DNA from: Paracoccaceae bacterium
Lineage (GTDB): Bacteria; Pseudomonadota; Alphaproteobacteria; Rhodobacterales; Rhodobacteraceae
Assembly (NCBI GenBank): GCA_016124615.1
Contig: WGNF01000007.1
Coordinates: 310,001 to 374,000 of the forward strand
Length of the DNA stretch: 64,000 nt
Direction of reading: 5' to 3'
The notes beneath the pieces are model-generated. The model searched no databases. It saw only the letters and a list, made by a program, of their open reading frames with translations, and was not told the origin of the DNA. This document shows, piece after piece, positions 8,821 to 18,490 of the stretch. Every line of letters begins with the position of its first letter. Within the stretch, counting starts at the first letter, position 1. Both the position numbers and the translations under genes were made by a program.

Positions 8821-9813
8821 CTATTGCGGCGTAAGGCCCCGCATCCGTTCCGACCGGCGGCGCAGGATTTCCAGCGCGCTCAACATCGCGATCGAGATCA
8901 CCACGAGGATGGTCGCCACGGCAAGGATCGCCGGGCTGATCTGCTCGCGGATGCCGTTCCACATCTGGCGCGGGATGGTCTGCTGGTCGGGCGAGCCGAT
9001 GAAGAGCACCGCCACCACCTCGTCAAACGAGGTGACGAACGCGAACAGCGCGCCAGACACGACGCCGGGCAGGATCAGCGGCATGATGACCTTGAAGAAG
9101 GTCGTCGTGGGCGTCGCGCCAAGGCTGGCCGCCGCGCGGATCAGCGAACGGTCGAAGCCGACCAGCGTCGCGGTGACGGTGATGATCACGAAGGGGATGC
9201 CCAGCGTGGCGTGGGCCAGGATCACGCCGATATAGGTGCCCGCAAGACGCCAGCCATATTCATCCTGCGTCGAGAAATAGCCGAAGTGCAGCCCGAATGG
9301 ATGGAACGTAAGGTAGGGAAACGGAAAGCCGGGGCTGGAGTAGAAGAAGAACAGCCCCGTCGCCGTGATGATGATCGGCACGATCATCGGCGAGATCAGG
9401 ATCGCCATGATCGGGCGGCGGAAGGGCATTTCCGGCCGCGACAGCCCCAGCGCCGCGATGGTGCCCAGCACCGCCGCGACGATGGTGGCGAAGAAGCCGA
9501 TAATCAGCGAGTTCTTCGCCGCGTTCACCCATTTCGCATTCTGCCACAGGTCGGCCCACCAGGTGCTGTCGCGCACATGCCCGGGGAACTGCATCCCGAA
9601 GGTCAGCAGCGTGTCGTACCAGCGCAGCGAATAGCCGCTGGCCTTGAAGGCCAGCATGTCGGGCGTGAAGGTGAAATAGGGCTGCGCGTTGAAGCTGAGC
9701 GGGATCACGATCAGGATCGGCGCGATCAGGAAAAACAGGACCAGCGCACAGATCACGCGGAACGTGTAGTACCACACACGCTCCAGCGGCGAGGCGTAGA
9801 TCGGCAGGGCCAT
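8821..9813 (-). CDS. ABC transporter permease, PotC type
   Basis: 330 residues with six hydrophobic helices and the EAA-type loop (RAAASLGATPTTTFFKVIMP, about residues 225-245) that docks to the ATPase. The family is the second permease of polyamine-type (spermidine/putrescine) importers. It is the last gene of the four-gene minus-strand cluster, 86 bases after the PotB-type permease. A segment of about 60 residues between the second and third helices (PGFPFPYLTFHPFGLHFGYF) is longer than in E. coli PotC. Substrate cannot be told from sequence. Confidence 0.88.
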   Translation of the reverse strand: MALPIYASPLERVWYYTFRVICALVLFFLIAPILIVIPLSFNAQPYFTFTPDMLAFKASGYSLRWYDTLLTFGMQFPGHVRDSTWWADLWQNAKWVNAAKNSLIIGFFATIVAAVLGTIAALGLSRPEMPFRRPIMAILISPMIVPIIITATGLFFFYSSPGFPFPYLTFHPFGLHFGYFSTQDEYGWRLAGTYIGVILAHATLGIPFVIITVTATLVGFDRSLIRAAASLGATPTTTFFKVIMPLILPGVVSGALFAFVTSFDEVVAVLFIGSPDQQTIPRQMWNGIREQISPAILAVATILVVISIAMLSALEILRRRSERMRGLTPQ

Positions 9814-9899
9814 CAGCGCGGTCTCCCAGTTCGGGTGCCGGGCGCGCCGAACGGCGGCGCCGGGGTATCTGTCAGGTTCGGGCGAAGCGGCATCATCGG

Positions 9900-11174
9900 T
9901 CAGCCCAGCTTGAGGTTGTCGATGCCGACAAGGCGGTCATAGACCCAGTAGAGGATCAGGATTGCCGCCAGCAGCAGCCCGGCGATGGCGCAGCCCATCG
10001 ACCAGTTGTTGCCCGCGCCGGTGATGAAATAAGCGACCTGGTTCGAGATCAGCTGCCCCGAGGCGCCACCGACCAAAGCCGGGGTGATGTAGTAGCCGAC
10101 CGCGAGGATGAACACCAACAGCGAGCCCGCGCCGATGCCCGGCAGGGTCTGCGGAAAGTAGATGCGGCGGAACGCCGTCCACGAGGTTGCGCCAAGGCTG
10201 CGCGCGGCGCGCACATAAGACGGCGGGATCGGTCGCATCACCGAGTAGAGCGGCAGGATCATGAACGGCAGCAGGATATGCGTCATCGCGACGATCGTGC
10301 CGGTCTGGTTGTAGATCATCTGCAACCGCCCATGCGCGTCGATCACCCCCAGATAGACAAGGACGTCATTCACCACCCCTTCGCGCTGCAACAACGCGAT
10401 CCAGCTGGTCGTGCGCACCAGAAGTGAGGTCCAGAACGGCAGCAGCACGAAGATCATCAGGAGGTTGGAGGTTCGCAGCGGCAACACGGACAAAAGATGC
10501 GCCACCGGAAAGCCGATCACGAAACAGATGAAGGTGATCGCCGCCGCCACCAGAAAGGTTCGTTCGAACAGCATCAGGTAGATCGCCTGATCGGCGGGAA
10601 CCGGCACGATGTTGCCCTTCGGGCCGTGCGTATGGTCCAACGCCGCCAGATAGAAATCGGCCGTGTAGGACGATGACACCTGCCGCATGGTGGCCCAGAG
10701 GTCGGGATCGCCCCATTTCGGATCGGCGGCGATCAGCGCGTCCTTGTAGGGCGGTTGCAACGATTTGGCCTTGCGCCCGGTCGCGGTGAACAGCGATCGC
10801 GTGCCCGGCATCACATAATTTACCCGCGTACCGACCTGCGCCACCGTGCGGGCCGCGGCACTTGTCTTCAGGTCGTCGGCCAGCGCGGTGAAGGCGGCCT
10901 CGTCCGGCACCGTGCTGGGCGGGTTGGCCGCGAACCATGCCACCGTCTCGGGCATGTTGTCGTGGAAATCGGGGTTGTAGATCGACTCGTGCAGAAGCTC
11001 GCCGATCGGCATCACGAAGGTGACGACAATGAAGGCCAGCAGCGGCAGCACCAGCATGAACGCCCGCCGCTTGGCCAGCGATTGCGCGCGCCGCAGCGCC
11101 GCCTTCAGCGGGCGGCCATCCGCCGTCGTCAGTGCCTCCGACACCGATGTGGTGGTCGCGGTCATGTCGCTCAT
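9900..11174 (-). CDS. ABC transporter permease, PotB type, with enlarged periplasmic loop
   Basis: 424 residues, much longer than E. coli PotB (about 275). The first helix (about 40-60) is followed by about 150 hydrophilic residues, predicted periplasmic, before the remaining helices. The EAA loop reads RAARSLGATSWTAFRRIYFP. I chose the ATG at 11174, which has a GGAGG ribosome site seven bases upstream. An earlier in-frame TTG (11180) overlaps that site. It is in an operon with the binding protein and ATPase genes. Confidence 0.88.
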   Translation of the reverse strand: MSDMTATTTSVSEALTTADGRPLKAALRRAQSLAKRRAFMLVLPLLAFIVVTFVMPIGELLHESIYNPDFHDNMPETVAWFAANPPSTVPDEAAFTALADDLKTSAAARTVAQVGTRVNYVMPGTRSLFTATGRKAKSLQPPYKDALIAADPKWGDPDLWATMRQVSSSYTADFYLAALDHTHGPKGNIVPVPADQAIYLMLFERTFLVAAAITFICFVIGFPVAHLLSVLPLRTSNLLMIFVLLPFWTSLLVRTTSWIALLQREGVVNDVLVYLGVIDAHGRLQMIYNQTGTIVAMTHILLPFMILPLYSVMRPIPPSYVRAARSLGATSWTAFRRIYFPQTLPGIGAGSLLVFILAVGYYITPALVGGASGQLISNQVAYFITGAGNNWSMGCAIAGLLLAAILILYWVYDRLVGIDNLKLG

Positions 11175-11234
11175 CCCCAAGCCTCCGTCAGTGAAGGGCC
11201 GACGCGGGGGTTCCCCGCGCCGGCCGCCTCGAGA

Positions 11235-12311
11235 TCAGTTCGCGGCGAGCCACGAGTTGAAGCGCTGCTCCAGCTCGGTGCCGTGGTCGGCCCAGAACGC
11301 CGAATCGGCCACGACAGCGTTCGTCATGTTCGCCGGTGCGGTCGGCATGTTCGGGCCCATGTCGGTCTTGCCGTCCATGTATTTGCCAACCAGTGCGTTC
11401 GACGACATCCGGGCCGGACCGTAGGCGATCCACTTGGCCTGATCGGCAAGGCCCTGGGTTGAGGTCGCGAACTTGACGTATTCAAGCGCTTCCTTCTCGT
11501 GCGGGGCGCCTTTCGGGATCACGAAGAGGTCGAACTCCAGCACCTGACCGTCCCACATGATCTTGAACGGCTTGTTCTCGGCCACGGCGGCGTTGAAGAT
11601 CCGGCCGTTGTAGGCGGTGGTCATCGAGACTTCGCCATCCGCCAGCAGTTGCGGCGGCTGCGCACCGGCATCCCACCACACGACGTCCTTCTTGATCGTG
11701 TCGAGTTCCTTGAACGCCTTGTCGACGCCTTCCGGCGTCGCCAGCACCTTGTAGACGTCGGCCGCCGACACGCCCGTCGCCATCAGCGCGATTTCAAGGT
11801 TGATCTTGGCGCCCTTGCGCATCCCGCGCTTGCCGGGGAAGTCCTTGATGTCGAAGAAGTCGGCGATCTTGGTCGGCGGGTTGGCGCCGAACTTGGTGGT
11901 GTCGTAGCCGACTGCGGTCGAGAACACGATTGACGAAACCGCGCAATCGGCCAGTGCGCCGGGCAGGAAGTCCTTGGTGGCCGGGGTGCCATCGGGCGCA
12001 GGCGGCAGCGAGGCCGGGTCGATCGGGATGATCAGCCCTTCGTCGCACAGCCGGATCGCGTCCGACATCTCGACGTCGGCGACGTCCATCGTCACGTTCT
12101 TGGCTTCGACCTGCGCCTTGATCGGGGTCGCCGGGTTGTCGGCGTCGACCATGTTGACGTCGATGCCGGTCTTTGCCGTGAACGGCTTGTCATAGGCTTC
12201 GACCTGGCTTTTGCCATAGGCGCCGCCCCACGACACCACCGTGATGGTGTCGGCGTTCGCCATCATCGCGACCGCCGAAAGGGCAGTTGTCAGGAACATC
12301 AGTTTCTTCAT
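11235..12311 (-). CDS. Extracellular solute-binding protein of a polyamine-type ABC importer
   Basis: 358 residues with a signal peptide MKKLMFLTTALSAVAMMANA, then ITVVSWGGAYGKSQ, the N-terminal hallmark of PotD-like periplasmic binding proteins (COG0687). The start has a GGGAG ribosome site. A ligand of polyamine or related amine type is the family expectation, but the group also includes binders of other compounds such as opines and amino acid derivatives, so the substrate is open. The gene lies between the ATPase gene and the two permeases. Confidence 0.9.
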   Translation of the reverse strand: MKKLMFLTTALSAVAMMANADTITVVSWGGAYGKSQVEAYDKPFTAKTGIDVNMVDADNPATPIKAQVEAKNVTMDVADVEMSDAIRLCDEGLIIPIDPASLPPAPDGTPATKDFLPGALADCAVSSIVFSTAVGYDTTKFGANPPTKIADFFDIKDFPGKRGMRKGAKINLEIALMATGVSAADVYKVLATPEGVDKAFKELDTIKKDVVWWDAGAQPPQLLADGEVSMTTAYNGRIFNAAVAENKPFKIMWDGQVLEFDLFVIPKGAPHEKEALEYVKFATSTQGLADQAKWIAYGPARMSSNALVGKYMDGKTDMGPNMPTAPANMTNAVVADSAFWADHGTELEQRFNSWLAAN

Positions 12312-12393
12312 TTTTTTCTCCCGTGTTGGACTGGTGAATTGTGTGTCAGCCGCAGTCCGCGGCATGCCGTGGCGGGCCGCCCACGGCCGCGGG

Positions 12394-13497
12394 TCACAAC
12401 GGATCGAGCGCGCGCGCGTCTTGCGGGGCCCAGCCGATCTTGACGATCTCGCCGGGCTGCAACCGACGCTGCTCCATCGTGTTGCGGTTCTTGATGACGA
12501 AATCATCCGTTCCGGCCACCTTCAGCCGGGTCCGGAACATGTCGCCCATGTAGATGAATTCCAGCACTTCAGCGTCGATCGTATGGGCGCCAGCGGGCAG
12601 CCGCTCGGGCATGTATTCGACCCGCTCGGGCCGGATCGAGACCAGCGTCGGCTGGCCCTTCTGGCTGACGTTCACCGGCGTCGCGGTGATGAACTCGCCG
12701 GTTTGCAACCGCACCGTCGCACGGCCGTCGGCGATCTCTTCGATGGTGCCCGGCAGCTTGTTGTTCTCGCCGATGAACTGCGCGACAAAGCTGTTCTGCG
12801 GCGCCTCGTAAAGCTCGTTCGGCGCCGCAAGCTGCTGGATGCGCCCGTCGTTGAAGACGGCGATCCGGTCGCTCATCGTCAGCGCCTCGCCCTGATCGTG
12901 GGTGACATAGACGACCGTGATCCCCAGCGAGTCATGCAGGTGCTTGATCTCGAACTGCATGTGTTCGCGCAGCTGCTTGTCCAGCGCGCCCAGCGGTTCG
13001 TCCATCAAGACCAGCGAGGGGTCGAACACCAGCGCTCGGGCCAGCGCGATGCGCTGCTGCTGGCCGCCCGACAGTTGCGCCGGGCGGCGGTTGATGAAGG
13101 CGCCCATCTGCACCATGTCCAGCGCCCGCTTGATCTTGGCCTCGCGGTCGAATTTGCCCATGCCGCGCACTTCCAGCGGAAAGCCGAGGTTCTCGCCCAC
13201 CGTCATGTGCGGAAACAGCGCGTAGTTCTGGAACACCATGCCGATGCCGCGCTTGTGCGGCGGCACCGAGTTGATCGGGCGGCCGTCCAACCGGATATCG
13301 CCATGCGTTGCGGTCTCGAAACCCGCCAGCATCATCAGGCACGTCGTCTTGCCGGAACCCGAGGGCCCCAGCATGGTCAGAAACTCGCCCTTGCCGATGG
13401 ACAGGTTCAAGTCCTTCACCACGAGGGTTTCACCATCGTAGCTCTTCTGGACGTGATCGAACACGACGAAGCCGTCGGTGTTTTCCCGTTCTTGCAA
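12394..13497 (-). CDS. ABC transporter ATP-binding protein, PotA type
   Basis: 367 residues from a TTG start preceded by AGGGAG with six bases spacing; no good ATG lies nearby in frame, and an upstream extension to 13785 would read through the tRNA-Leu. Walker A GPSGSGKT (44-51), signature LSGGQQQ (142-148), Walker B LVLMDEP (163-169) and a C-terminal TOBE-like domain identify the cytoplasmic ATPase of a polyamine-type importer. It is the first gene of the operon ATPase - binding protein - permease - permease. Confidence 0.92.
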   Translation of the reverse strand: MQERENTDGFVVFDHVQKSYDGETLVVKDLNLSIGKGEFLTMLGPSGSGKTTCLMMLAGFETATHGDIRLDGRPINSVPPHKRGIGMVFQNYALFPHMTVGENLGFPLEVRGMGKFDREAKIKRALDMVQMGAFINRRPAQLSGGQQQRIALARALVFDPSLVLMDEPLGALDKQLREHMQFEIKHLHDSLGITVVYVTHDQGEALTMSDRIAVFNDGRIQQLAAPNELYEAPQNSFVAQFIGENNKLPGTIEEIADGRATVRLQTGEFITATPVNVSQKGQPTLVSIRPERVEYMPERLPAGAHTIDAEVLEFIYMGDMFRTRLKVAGTDDFVIKNRNTMEQRRLQPGEIVKIGWAPQDARALDPL

Positions 13498-13549
13498 CGC
13501 AGTCTCCCTGTCTTTCTTCGGCAGTCTCGCTGCACGTTGAGTGGAGTCG

Positions 13550-13578
13550 AATAAAACGAAACCCACCCCGCATTGCAA
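13550..13578 (-). promoter_or_regulatory. Candidate promoter of the ABC importer operon
   Basis: Read on the minus strand, TTGCAA (13573-13578) and TTTATT (13550-13555) are separated by exactly 17 bases, about 53 bases upstream of the ATPase start. The surrounding 13498-13683 interval is clearly richer in A and T than the coding sequence. Found by eye. Confidence 0.4.
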
Positions 13579-13683
13579 CCGCGTTGTTGAGAAATCGCTC
13601 AAAGCCTCCGCAATGCTGGAAAATTCAGCAATCAGGCCGGGCTCTGACCGCGAACGCGCCTGCTGCGAACGGCCGGAAACGCA

Positions 13684-13707
13684 AAAGCCACCCGGTCGGG
13701 TGGCTTG
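13684..13707 (-). terminator. Intrinsic terminator behind tRNA-Leu
   Basis: GCCACCC / GGGTGGC arms (13688-13694 and 13699-13705) with a GGTC loop are followed on the minus strand by TTTT. It lies 25 bases past the tRNA 3' end and separates the tRNA from the ABC importer operon. Confidence 0.75.
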
Positions 13708-13731
13708 CGCGCGCGCCCGGATCGGGCGCCT

Positions 13732-13817
13732 GGTGCGGATGAAAGGACTCGAACCTTCACGGGTGTTACCCCACAGCGACCTCAACGCTGCGCGTCTACC
13801 AATTCCGCCACATCCGC
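13732..13817 (-). tRNA. tRNA-Leu (GAG)
   Basis: On the minus strand the acceptor stem GCGGATG pairs with CATCCGC, discriminator A, with encoded CCA at 13732-13734. The anticodon GAG corresponds to CTC at 13781-13783 on the + strand. The long variable arm (TGGGGTAACACCC) is typical of class II tRNA-Leu, and the T arm is GGTTCGAGTCC. Confidence 0.97.
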
Positions 13818-13911
13818 ATGTCTTGGCTTGGTTGCGGCGTCTTAGCGGAGCCGTGTCACGATGTGAAGGGGATTCTTGGGGCCCCTCACAAATGCGCCGG
13901 CCCCGCCCCGA

Positions 13912-15333
13912 TCACTGTTTGAACAGCAAGAACGGCAGCCGTGCGGCCAGCGGCAACTGGTCCACCGTCGAGGTCGCATCGCCCCCTGCCGCGGGCGCCG
14001 GTTGCGCATCGCTGGCCGAGGCCGAGACGGTCGTCGCCGCCGCCGGGGCCGGAACCGCGAAGCTGGGCAGCGCCGCCGGTTGCGGCGAATTGTCGGCCTG
14101 ACCGGCGACGGCATAGGCCGCCTTGCGAATCAGCATCGCCCGTTCCGGCTGACCGGGGGCGAAGACGGCGGGCTGCCCGGCGGCCAGCGCATCCAGCGAC
14201 ATCTGATACCAGCTCAGCGCCATGTCGGGCCGCGTCGTGGTGCCGAAGCCCTGCGACAGGTGATGGCCGATCAGTTCGGCATAGGGCTTGTTCCCCAGCG
14301 CGACCAGCAGCAGGCCAGAGGCGAGCGCCACATCCATGTTGTCGGTCCGGTAGCCGACCGACAGACAGATCTTCGCCGTCGCATCCAGCTGCGCCGGTGC
14401 CATGCCGGAATGGTTCACGAAGCCGTTCACGTCGCTCAGCACCGCATCGCGCGGCTTGGTGGCCAGTTCGCCGATGTAGTCCTTCATCGCGGGCGCGAAG
14501 CCCTGGCACTGCTGCGCGATCTGGTCGGGGGTGAAGCCCTGCACCTTGGCCTGCATCTCTTCGCCCTGCGAGATCGCATAGGTCCGCGCCATGCAGAACT
14601 GTTCGGCCAGCGCGGCGTTCGGGTCGGTCATGTTGGCGACCGTGATGAAGCCGCCATTTGACGCCGTCGTCAGCCCGATCTTGCTGCATTGCGAGGCCAG
14701 CGACACCGTCATCACCGCGCCCGCGCCAAAGTTCGGCAGGGTCGCCATCGTGTTCGCCGCCGGGGCGGCAGGCTGCATCAACTGGGGCTGGGCGGTTTCG
14801 GTCACATCGGGCGCGGGTTGCATCAGCGCCTTGGCGGGCGGCTGGTTCACCCCGGCCATCTCGTCGCGATAGGTGATCAGCAGACCGCGCGATCCCATCG
14901 GATTGGCCGCCGCCTGCTGCATGGTCGCCGACCCGCCGGCAATCGCGCGGTTGTAGCCGTTCACCAGCAGATCATGCTGGAACGGGGTCAGATCGCCGGT
15001 CGCCGGATAGCCCAGAAACGCCTGATACTGCGCAATCTGCGCCCGCGACTGCCCGCCCAGCACCCCATCCGCGCCGCCGACCGGGAAGCCGAAATAATTC
15101 AGCGCGGTCTGCACCTGCACGTTGTCGGCCCGCTGCCCAGAAGACACCGCCGGGGCGTAATAGGTGTGGTTCTGGCGGTTCTTGTTGTTCTGATTGACGA
15201 TGGCGCCGCCGATGATGCCACCCAGCACACCGCCGACAAGACCCGCGCCAAGACTGTCGGCAAACACCGGCTGCACCGGGGCCATCGCGAGCGAGGCCAG
15301 AACAAGTGTGGTTGCAATTCGTTTTTGGATCAT
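13912..15333 (-). CDS. Secreted peptidoglycan-binding domain protein
   Basis: 473 residues with a signal peptide ending VFA (about residue 25), then a glycine-zipper-like segment (GAGLVGGVLGGIIGGAI, about 29-45) that may associate with membrane. A PG_binding_1-like domain follows (about 68-115, VQTALNYFGFPVGGADGVLG). The remaining about 350 residues form a helical domain with scattered cysteines and a disordered Ala/Pro-rich tail. No catalytic motif is visible, so it is probably a structural or adaptor envelope protein. It is transcribed alone, divergently from lipB. Confidence 0.8.
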   Translation of the reverse strand: MIQKRIATTLVLASLAMAPVQPVFADSLGAGLVGGVLGGIIGGAIVNQNNKNRQNHTYYAPAVSSGQRADNVQVQTALNYFGFPVGGADGVLGGQSRAQIAQYQAFLGYPATGDLTPFQHDLLVNGYNRAIAGGSATMQQAAANPMGSRGLLITYRDEMAGVNQPPAKALMQPAPDVTETAQPQLMQPAAPAANTMATLPNFGAGAVMTVSLASQCSKIGLTTASNGGFITVANMTDPNAALAEQFCMARTYAISQGEEMQAKVQGFTPDQIAQQCQGFAPAMKDYIGELATKPRDAVLSDVNGFVNHSGMAPAQLDATAKICLSVGYRTDNMDVALASGLLLVALGNKPYAELIGHHLSQGFGTTTRPDMALSWYQMSLDALAAGQPAVFAPGQPERAMLIRKAAYAVAGQADNSPQPAALPSFAVPAPAAATTVSASASDAQPAPAAGGDATSTVDQLPLAARLPFLLFKQ

Positions 15334-15450
15334 AACAAAACTCCTACAAGAACTGTGGACGATCTGACGGCAAGTTTATCACGGCTCCCACCGCCTCGCG
15401 ACTGAATCCCTGCAGGTGCGGCACTTCGGCGAGCCGAAAAGGAAGAATCG

Positions 15451-16128
15451 ATGCTCGAATGGCGGGTCTGGGACGGGCTGGTTCCCTATGAAACGGCCCT
15501 TGCCGCGATGGAAGAACGCGTGGCCCGAATCGCGGCGGGCACCGCGCCCGAGGCGGTGTGGCTGCTGGAACATCCGCCGATCTACACTGCGGGCACCAGC
15601 GCGCGCGCCGAAGACCTGACCGACCCTGGCCGTTTCCCGGTGCATGTGGCGGGCCGCGGCGGGCAATACACCTATCACGGGCCGGGGCAGCGGGTGGTCT
15701 ATGTCATGCTCGACCTCAACACCCGCGGCCGCGACGTGCGCCGCTTCGTCACCGCGCTGGAGGACTGGGTGATCGCCACCCTCGCCGCCTTCAACGTGAC
15801 GGGCGAACGCCGCGCGGGCCGCGTCGGCGTCTGGGTCGTGCGCCCCGACCGGCCCCCCGGCGCCGATGGCACCCCGGCCGAGGACAAGATCGCCGCGATC
15901 GGCGTCAAGCTGCGCCGCTGGGTCAGCTTTCACGGCCTGTCAATCAATGTGGAGCCTGACCTGAGCCATTTCGACGGCATCGTGCCCTGCGGCATCCGCG
16001 ACCACGGCGTCACCAGCCTGGTCGATCTTGGCCTGCCGGTAACGATGGCCGATGTCGATCTGGCCCTGCGCGCCGCCTTCGACGATGTCATCGGCGCGTC
16101 ACCGGCTGCGGCATCATTGGATCTTTGA
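15451..16128 (+). CDS. lipB: Octanoyl-[acyl carrier protein]:protein N-octanoyltransferase
   Basis: 225 residues. The family motif [16 protein letters not shown] (69-84), the lysine in [14 protein letters not shown] (K146) and the catalytic cysteine in DGIVPCGI (C180) are all in place. LipB transfers octanoate from ACP to the lipoyl domains of 2-oxoacid dehydrogenases and GcvH. An AAGGAAG ribosome site precedes the ATG. An insert around [14 protein letters not shown] between the two lobes is common in alphaproteobacteria. Confidence 0.97.
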   Translation: MLEWRVWDGLVPYETALAAMEERVARIAAGTAPEAVWLLEHPPIYTAGTSARAEDLTDPGRFPVHVAGRGGQYTYHGPGQRVVYVMLDLNTRGRDVRRFVTALEDWVIATLAAFNVTGERRAGRVGVWVVRPDRPPGADGTPAEDKIAAIGVKLRRWVSFHGLSINVEPDLSHFDGIVPCGIRDHGVTSLVDLGLPVTMADVDLALRAAFDDVIGASPAAASLDL

Positions 16129-16198
16129 CCCCGGCGCGATCTGGGCCAGATTGCCCGCCATCTTCGGATCAAGAAGTGCAAAACAAGGAACCGACACC

Positions 16199-16639
16199 AT
16201 GAAACTGCAAATCCTCGCCGGTCTCGCCGTGATCGCCCTCGCCGCCCCCGCCTTCGCGGACGGCGACGCCGCGAAGGGCGCGACCCAGTTCAACAAGTGC
16301 AAGGCCTGCCATTCGATCATCAAGGACGACGGCACCGCAGTCATCAAGGGCGGGCTGGTCGGCCCGAACCTTTACGGCGTGATCGGCCGCGTCGCAGCCT
16401 CGGGCCACAAGGCGGGCTCGGCCGATGAATTCAACTACGGCCCCGGCCTGAAGGAACTGGGCAAGACCGGCATGGTCTGGACGCAGGACCTGGTGGCGCA
16501 ATACGTTGCCGACCCGACCGCCTTCGTGAAGGAAAAGACCGGCGATCAGGCCGCCCGCTCGAACATGGCGTTCAAGCTGCCGACCGGCGGCGATGACGTC
16601 GCGGCCTACCTCGCTTCGGTCGGTCCTGCGTCGAATTGA
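16199..16639 (+). CDS. cycA: Cytochrome c2
   Basis: 146 residues with signal peptide MKLQILAGLAVIALAAPAFA (1-20). The haem-binding CKACH (34-38), the GPNLYGVIGR segment, and the sixth-ligand Met in SNMAFKL match Rhodobacter cytochrome c2, including the insertions that distinguish c2 from smaller c-type cytochromes. The protein carries electrons in the periplasm between the bc1 complex and the aa3 oxidase, or reaction centres where present. It sits 164 bases upstream of ctaD, its likely electron acceptor. Confidence 0.88.
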   Translation: MKLQILAGLAVIALAAPAFADGDAAKGATQFNKCKACHSIIKDDGTAVIKGGLVGPNLYGVIGRVAASGHKAGSADEFNYGPGLKELGKTGMVWTQDLVAQYVADPTAFVKEKTGDQAARSNMAFKLPTGGDDVAAYLASVGPASN

Positions 16640-16682
16640 CGCCACGCTTGCCCCGCAAATCTGCCAGCCATCTGGATTCTTT

Positions 16683-16696
16683 TTGATACAGATCAA
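16683..16696 (+). promoter_or_regulatory. FNR/FnrL-type binding site upstream of ctaD
   Basis: TTGAT-ACAG-ATCAA is an exact match to the FNR consensus TTGAT-N4-ATCAA. Its centre is about 114 bases before the ctaD start and 50 after the cytochrome c2 stop. In Rhodobacter, FnrL senses oxygen and controls respiratory genes through such boxes. Whether it represses or activates ctaD cannot be decided without the transcription start. Confidence 0.75.
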
Positions 16697-16803
16697 GGTG
16701 GACGATTGCCGCGGGGCAAGCGACCTTCTAAAAGCCGAAGGATACAGGCCCGGGACGAACCACCCGTGGCTCTCAGGGAACGCCAGAAAAACGGGAGGCG
16801 AGC

Positions 16804-18489
16804 ATGGCCGACGCAGCCATACATGGCCACGAAGGACATGAGACCAAGGGGTTCTTTACCCGTTGGTTCATGTCGACGAACCACAAGGACATCGGGATCC
16901 TCTATCTCTTCGCCGGCGCCACCGTCGGCCTGATCTCAGTCATCTTCACTGTCTACATGCGCATGGAGCTGATGTATCCGGGCGTGCAGTTCATGTGCCA
17001 GGAAGGCATGCGGCTCTGGCCCTCGTCGGCGCCCTGCACGCCGGACGGTCACCTGTGGAACGTGATCATCACCGCGCACGGCATCCTGATGATGTTCTTC
17101 GTGGTGATTCCCGCGCTCTTCGGCGGCTTCGGCAACTACTTCATGCCGCTGCACATCGGTGCGCCGGACATGGCCTTCCCGCGGATGAACAACCTGTCGT
17201 TCTGGCTTTACATCGCGGGCACCTCGCTGGCCGTGGCCTCGGTGTTCTCGCCGGGTGGCGACAGCCAGCTTGGCTCGGGCATCGGCTGGGTGCTTTATCC
17301 CCCGCTTTCGACGCATGAGGCCGGCTATTCGACCGACCTCGCGCTGTTCGCGGTGCACCTGTCGGGCGCCTCGTCGATCCTTGGCGCGATCAACATGATC
17401 ACCACCTTCCTGAACATGCGCGCGCCGGGCATGACGCTGCACAAGGTGCCGCTGTTCCCCTGGGCGATCTTCGTCACCGCCTGGCTGATCCTGCTGTCGT
17501 TGCCGGTTCTGGCCGGCGCCATCACCATGCTGATCACCGACCGCAACTTCGGCACCACCTTCTTCGATCCGGCTGGTGGCGGCGACCCGGTGCTGTATCA
17601 GCACATCCTGTGGTTCTTCGGCCACCCCGAGGTCTACATCATCATCGTGCCGGGCTTCGGCATCATCAGCCACGTCATCTCGGCCTTCTCGAAAAAGCCG
17701 ATCTTCGGTTACCTGCCGATGGTCTACGCGATGGTGGCGATCGGCGTGCTGGGCTTCGTCGTGTGGGCGCACCACATGTACACCGTCGGCCTGTCGCTGA
17801 CTCAGCAAAGCTACTTCATGCTGGCCACGATGGTCATCGCGGTGCCGACCGGCATCAAGGTGTTCTCGTGGATCGCGACGATGTGGGGCGGCTCGATCGA
17901 GTTCAAGACGCCGATGCTGTTCGCCTTCGGCTTCCTGTTCCTGTTCACCGTCGGCGGCGTGACCGGCGTGATCCTGTCGCAGGCCGCCGTTGACCGCGCC
18001 TATCAGGATACCTACTACGTCGTCGCCCACTTCCACTATGTGATGAGCCTCGGCGCCGTCTACGCGATCTTTGCCGGGGTCTACTTCTGGATCGGCAAGA
18101 TGTCGGGGCGGCAGTATCCGGAATGGGCAGGCAAGCTGCACTTCTTCGTGTTCTTCATCGGCTCGAACCTGACCTTCTTCCCGCAGCACTTCCTGGGCCG
18201 CCAAGGCATGCCGCGCCGCTACATCGACTATCCGGAGGCGTTCGCGCACTGGAACTTCGTCTCGTCGATCGGCGCGTTCATCGGCTTCGCCTCGTTCCTG
18301 TGGTTCATCGGCGTGGTCTTCTACACGCTGTTCAAGGGCCAGCGCGTGACCGAGCCGAACTACTGGCATCAGGAATATGCCGACACGCTGGAATGGACGC
18401 TGTCCAACCCGCCGCCGGAACATACGTTCGAGATCCTGCCGAAACCGGCGGACTGGGATCAGGCGATCAAGCACGGCCTGCACCACTAA
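16804..18489 (+). CDS. ctaD: Cytochrome c oxidase (aa3) subunit I
   Basis: 561 residues, twelve transmembrane helices, strikingly like Rhodobacter sphaeroides CtaD from the N-terminal [10 protein letters not shown] onward. Haem a ligand H92, the CuB ligands in GHPEVY (H274) and HH (323-324) with the cross-linked Y278, and the haem ligand pair in AHFHY are present. Proton-channel residues D122, E276 and K352 are also intact, so it should pump protons. Residue numbers run ten lower than in R. sphaeroides because of a shorter first periplasmic loop. A GGGAGG ribosome site precedes the ATG. Other oxidase subunits are not in the window. Confidence 0.98.
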   Translation: MADAAIHGHEGHETKGFFTRWFMSTNHKDIGILYLFAGATVGLISVIFTVYMRMELMYPGVQFMCQEGMRLWPSSAPCTPDGHLWNVIITAHGILMMFFVVIPALFGGFGNYFMPLHIGAPDMAFPRMNNLSFWLYIAGTSLAVASVFSPGGDSQLGSGIGWVLYPPLSTHEAGYSTDLALFAVHLSGASSILGAINMITTFLNMRAPGMTLHKVPLFPWAIFVTAWLILLSLPVLAGAITMLITDRNFGTTFFDPAGGGDPVLYQHILWFFGHPEVYIIIVPGFGIISHVISAFSKKPIFGYLPMVYAMVAIGVLGFVVWAHHMYTVGLSLTQQSYFMLATMVIAVPTGIKVFSWIATMWGGSIEFKTPMLFAFGFLFLFTVGGVTGVILSQAAVDRAYQDTYYVVAHFHYVMSLGAVYAIFAGVYFWIGKMSGRQYPEWAGKLHFFVFFIGSNLTFFPQHFLGRQGMPRRYIDYPEAFAHWNFVSSIGAFIGFASFLWFIGVVFYTLFKGQRVTEPNYWHQEYADTLEWTLSNPPPEHTFEILPKPADWDQAIKHGLHH

Positions 18490-18490
18490 G

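Noticed and set aside
13541..14101. Plus-strand open frame containing MKGLEPSRVLPHSDLNAA
   Set aside because: It is a translation of the antisense of tRNA-Leu and the end of the PG-binding gene, a common annotation artefact.
16936..18486. Minus-strand open frame of 516 codons opposite ctaD
   Set aside because: Shadow of an unmistakable oxidase gene; composition is almost all Arg, His, Asp and Glu.
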